Under the pieces are notes generated by a model. That model worked only from the letters and a program-made list of their open reading frames with translations. It searched no databases and was not told where the DNA came from. From Solirubrobacterales bacterium (GTDB lineage: Bacteria > Actinomycetota > Thermoleophilia > Solirubrobacterales > Solirubrobacteraceae): a stretch of 5,854 nt of DNA. This document shows positions 5,525 through 5,854 of this stretch, one piece after another. Location of the stretch: NCBI GenBank assembly GCA_013695395.1, contig JACDAP010000241.1, positions 1 through 5,854 on the forward strand. The letters run 5' to 3'. Position 1 is the first letter of the stretch. Each line of letters opens with the position of its first letter. A program made the position numbers and the translations under genes.

Positions 5525-5854
5525 ATGTTGGTGCGTGCATTTTTTTTTCTGGCACTAACCTTCCGGCTATTTGCAGTAGCCGATGAATGTGGCGACTCTC
5601 TTTATGCCAATTCGGCCAAGAAATGTGTTTTGGTGGTCGGTGGAGCAGGTTTCATCGGCTCACAAGTCAATAAACTCCTGATCAAGCAAGGATATGAGAC
5701 CATTGTGCTAGATAACTTAAGCTCAGGAAAAAAAGACAATGTCATGGGCGGGCTTTTCATTGAAGGGGATCTGGCTGATGCAAGTCTCCTCAATAGTATA
5801 TTTCAAAAATATCGTATTGATGTTGTCATGCACTTTGCTGCATACATTGATGTC
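5525..5854 (+). CDS. UDP-glucose 4-epimerase-like (GalE family) protein with an N-terminal signal peptide, 3' truncated by the window
   Basis: Only the first 110 residues are in the window and the frame is open at its end. They begin with a signal-like sequence: MLVR, a Phe/Leu/Ala-rich core and AVA before DEC near residue 19. One arginine (R14) inside the core makes it less ideal than the gmd signal. The extended SDR Rossmann domain follows: VLVVGGAGFIGS (35-46) with the G39-x-x-G42-x-x-G45 NAD loop, then the acidic D63 in VLDNLSSG, which fits NAD rather than NADP. GDLAD (81-85) and VVMHFAAYIDV (100-110) are characteristic of GalE and related epimerases. Family members interconvert UDP-glucose and UDP-galactose or their N-acetyl or uronate forms; the part that decides specificity lies outside. 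The in-frame ATG at 5477 would add 16 hydrophilic residues ahead of the signal. The gene follows gmd by 49 bp, probably in one operon. Confidence 0.85.
   Translation, partial: MLVRAFFFLALTFRLFAVADECGDSLYANSAKKCVLVVGGAGFIGSQVNKLLIKQGYETIVLDNLSSGKKDNVMGGLFIEGDLADASLLNSIFQKYRIDVVMHFAAYIDV

Noticed and set aside
5602..5793. Minus-strand open frame inside the epimerase gene
   Set aside because: It lies antisense to the conserved GalE Rossmann region and is a coding shadow.

Overview
The window holds two unrelated blocks in AT-rich DNA with compact bacterial gene spacing. It suggests a Gram-negative, aerobically respiring bacterium. A cytochrome bo3 operon beside sugar enzymes that carry signal peptides would fit an intracellular or host-associated lineage, such as a chlamydia-like or gammaproteobacterial symbiont. 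No marker gene fixes the taxonomy, so that placement is only a guess.

Positions 1-3323 (+ strand) carry the 3' end of cyoA, then complete cyoB, cyoC and cyoD. Together they encode the core of a cytochrome bo3 ubiquinol oxidase, which takes electrons from ubiquinol, reduces O2 to water in the inner membrane and helps build the proton gradient. cyoA/cyoB and cyoB/cyoC overlap. cyoC and cyoD are separated by 67 bp that can form a good hairpin. The heme a/b, CuB and quinone ligands of CyoB are all present, but the K-channel lysine (E. coli Lys362) is Gln and the nearby Thr359 is Ala. cyoE, the heme O synthase gene that usually ends this operon, does not follow.

Positions 3330-5854 form a sugar-enzyme block. 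A family 2-like glycosyltransferase on the - strand ends 6 bp from cyoD, tail to tail. It is divergent from a gmd-like GDP-mannose 4,6-dehydratase (+), which is followed by a GalE-like NAD-dependent epimerase (+) cut off by the window end. The main finding is that all three, normally cytosolic, begin with what look like Sec signal peptides placed directly before otherwise complete catalytic domains. This suggests an exported nucleotide-sugar and glycosylation pathway acting in the periplasm, on the cell surface or in a host compartment. The Gmd-like protein has also lost several arginines in the segments that usually contact NADP(H) across the tetramer interface.

The 229-bp divergent spacer (4107-4335) probably holds the promoters of both sugar transcription units. 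No tRNA, rRNA, CRISPR array, insertion sequence or convincing intrinsic terminator was seen.
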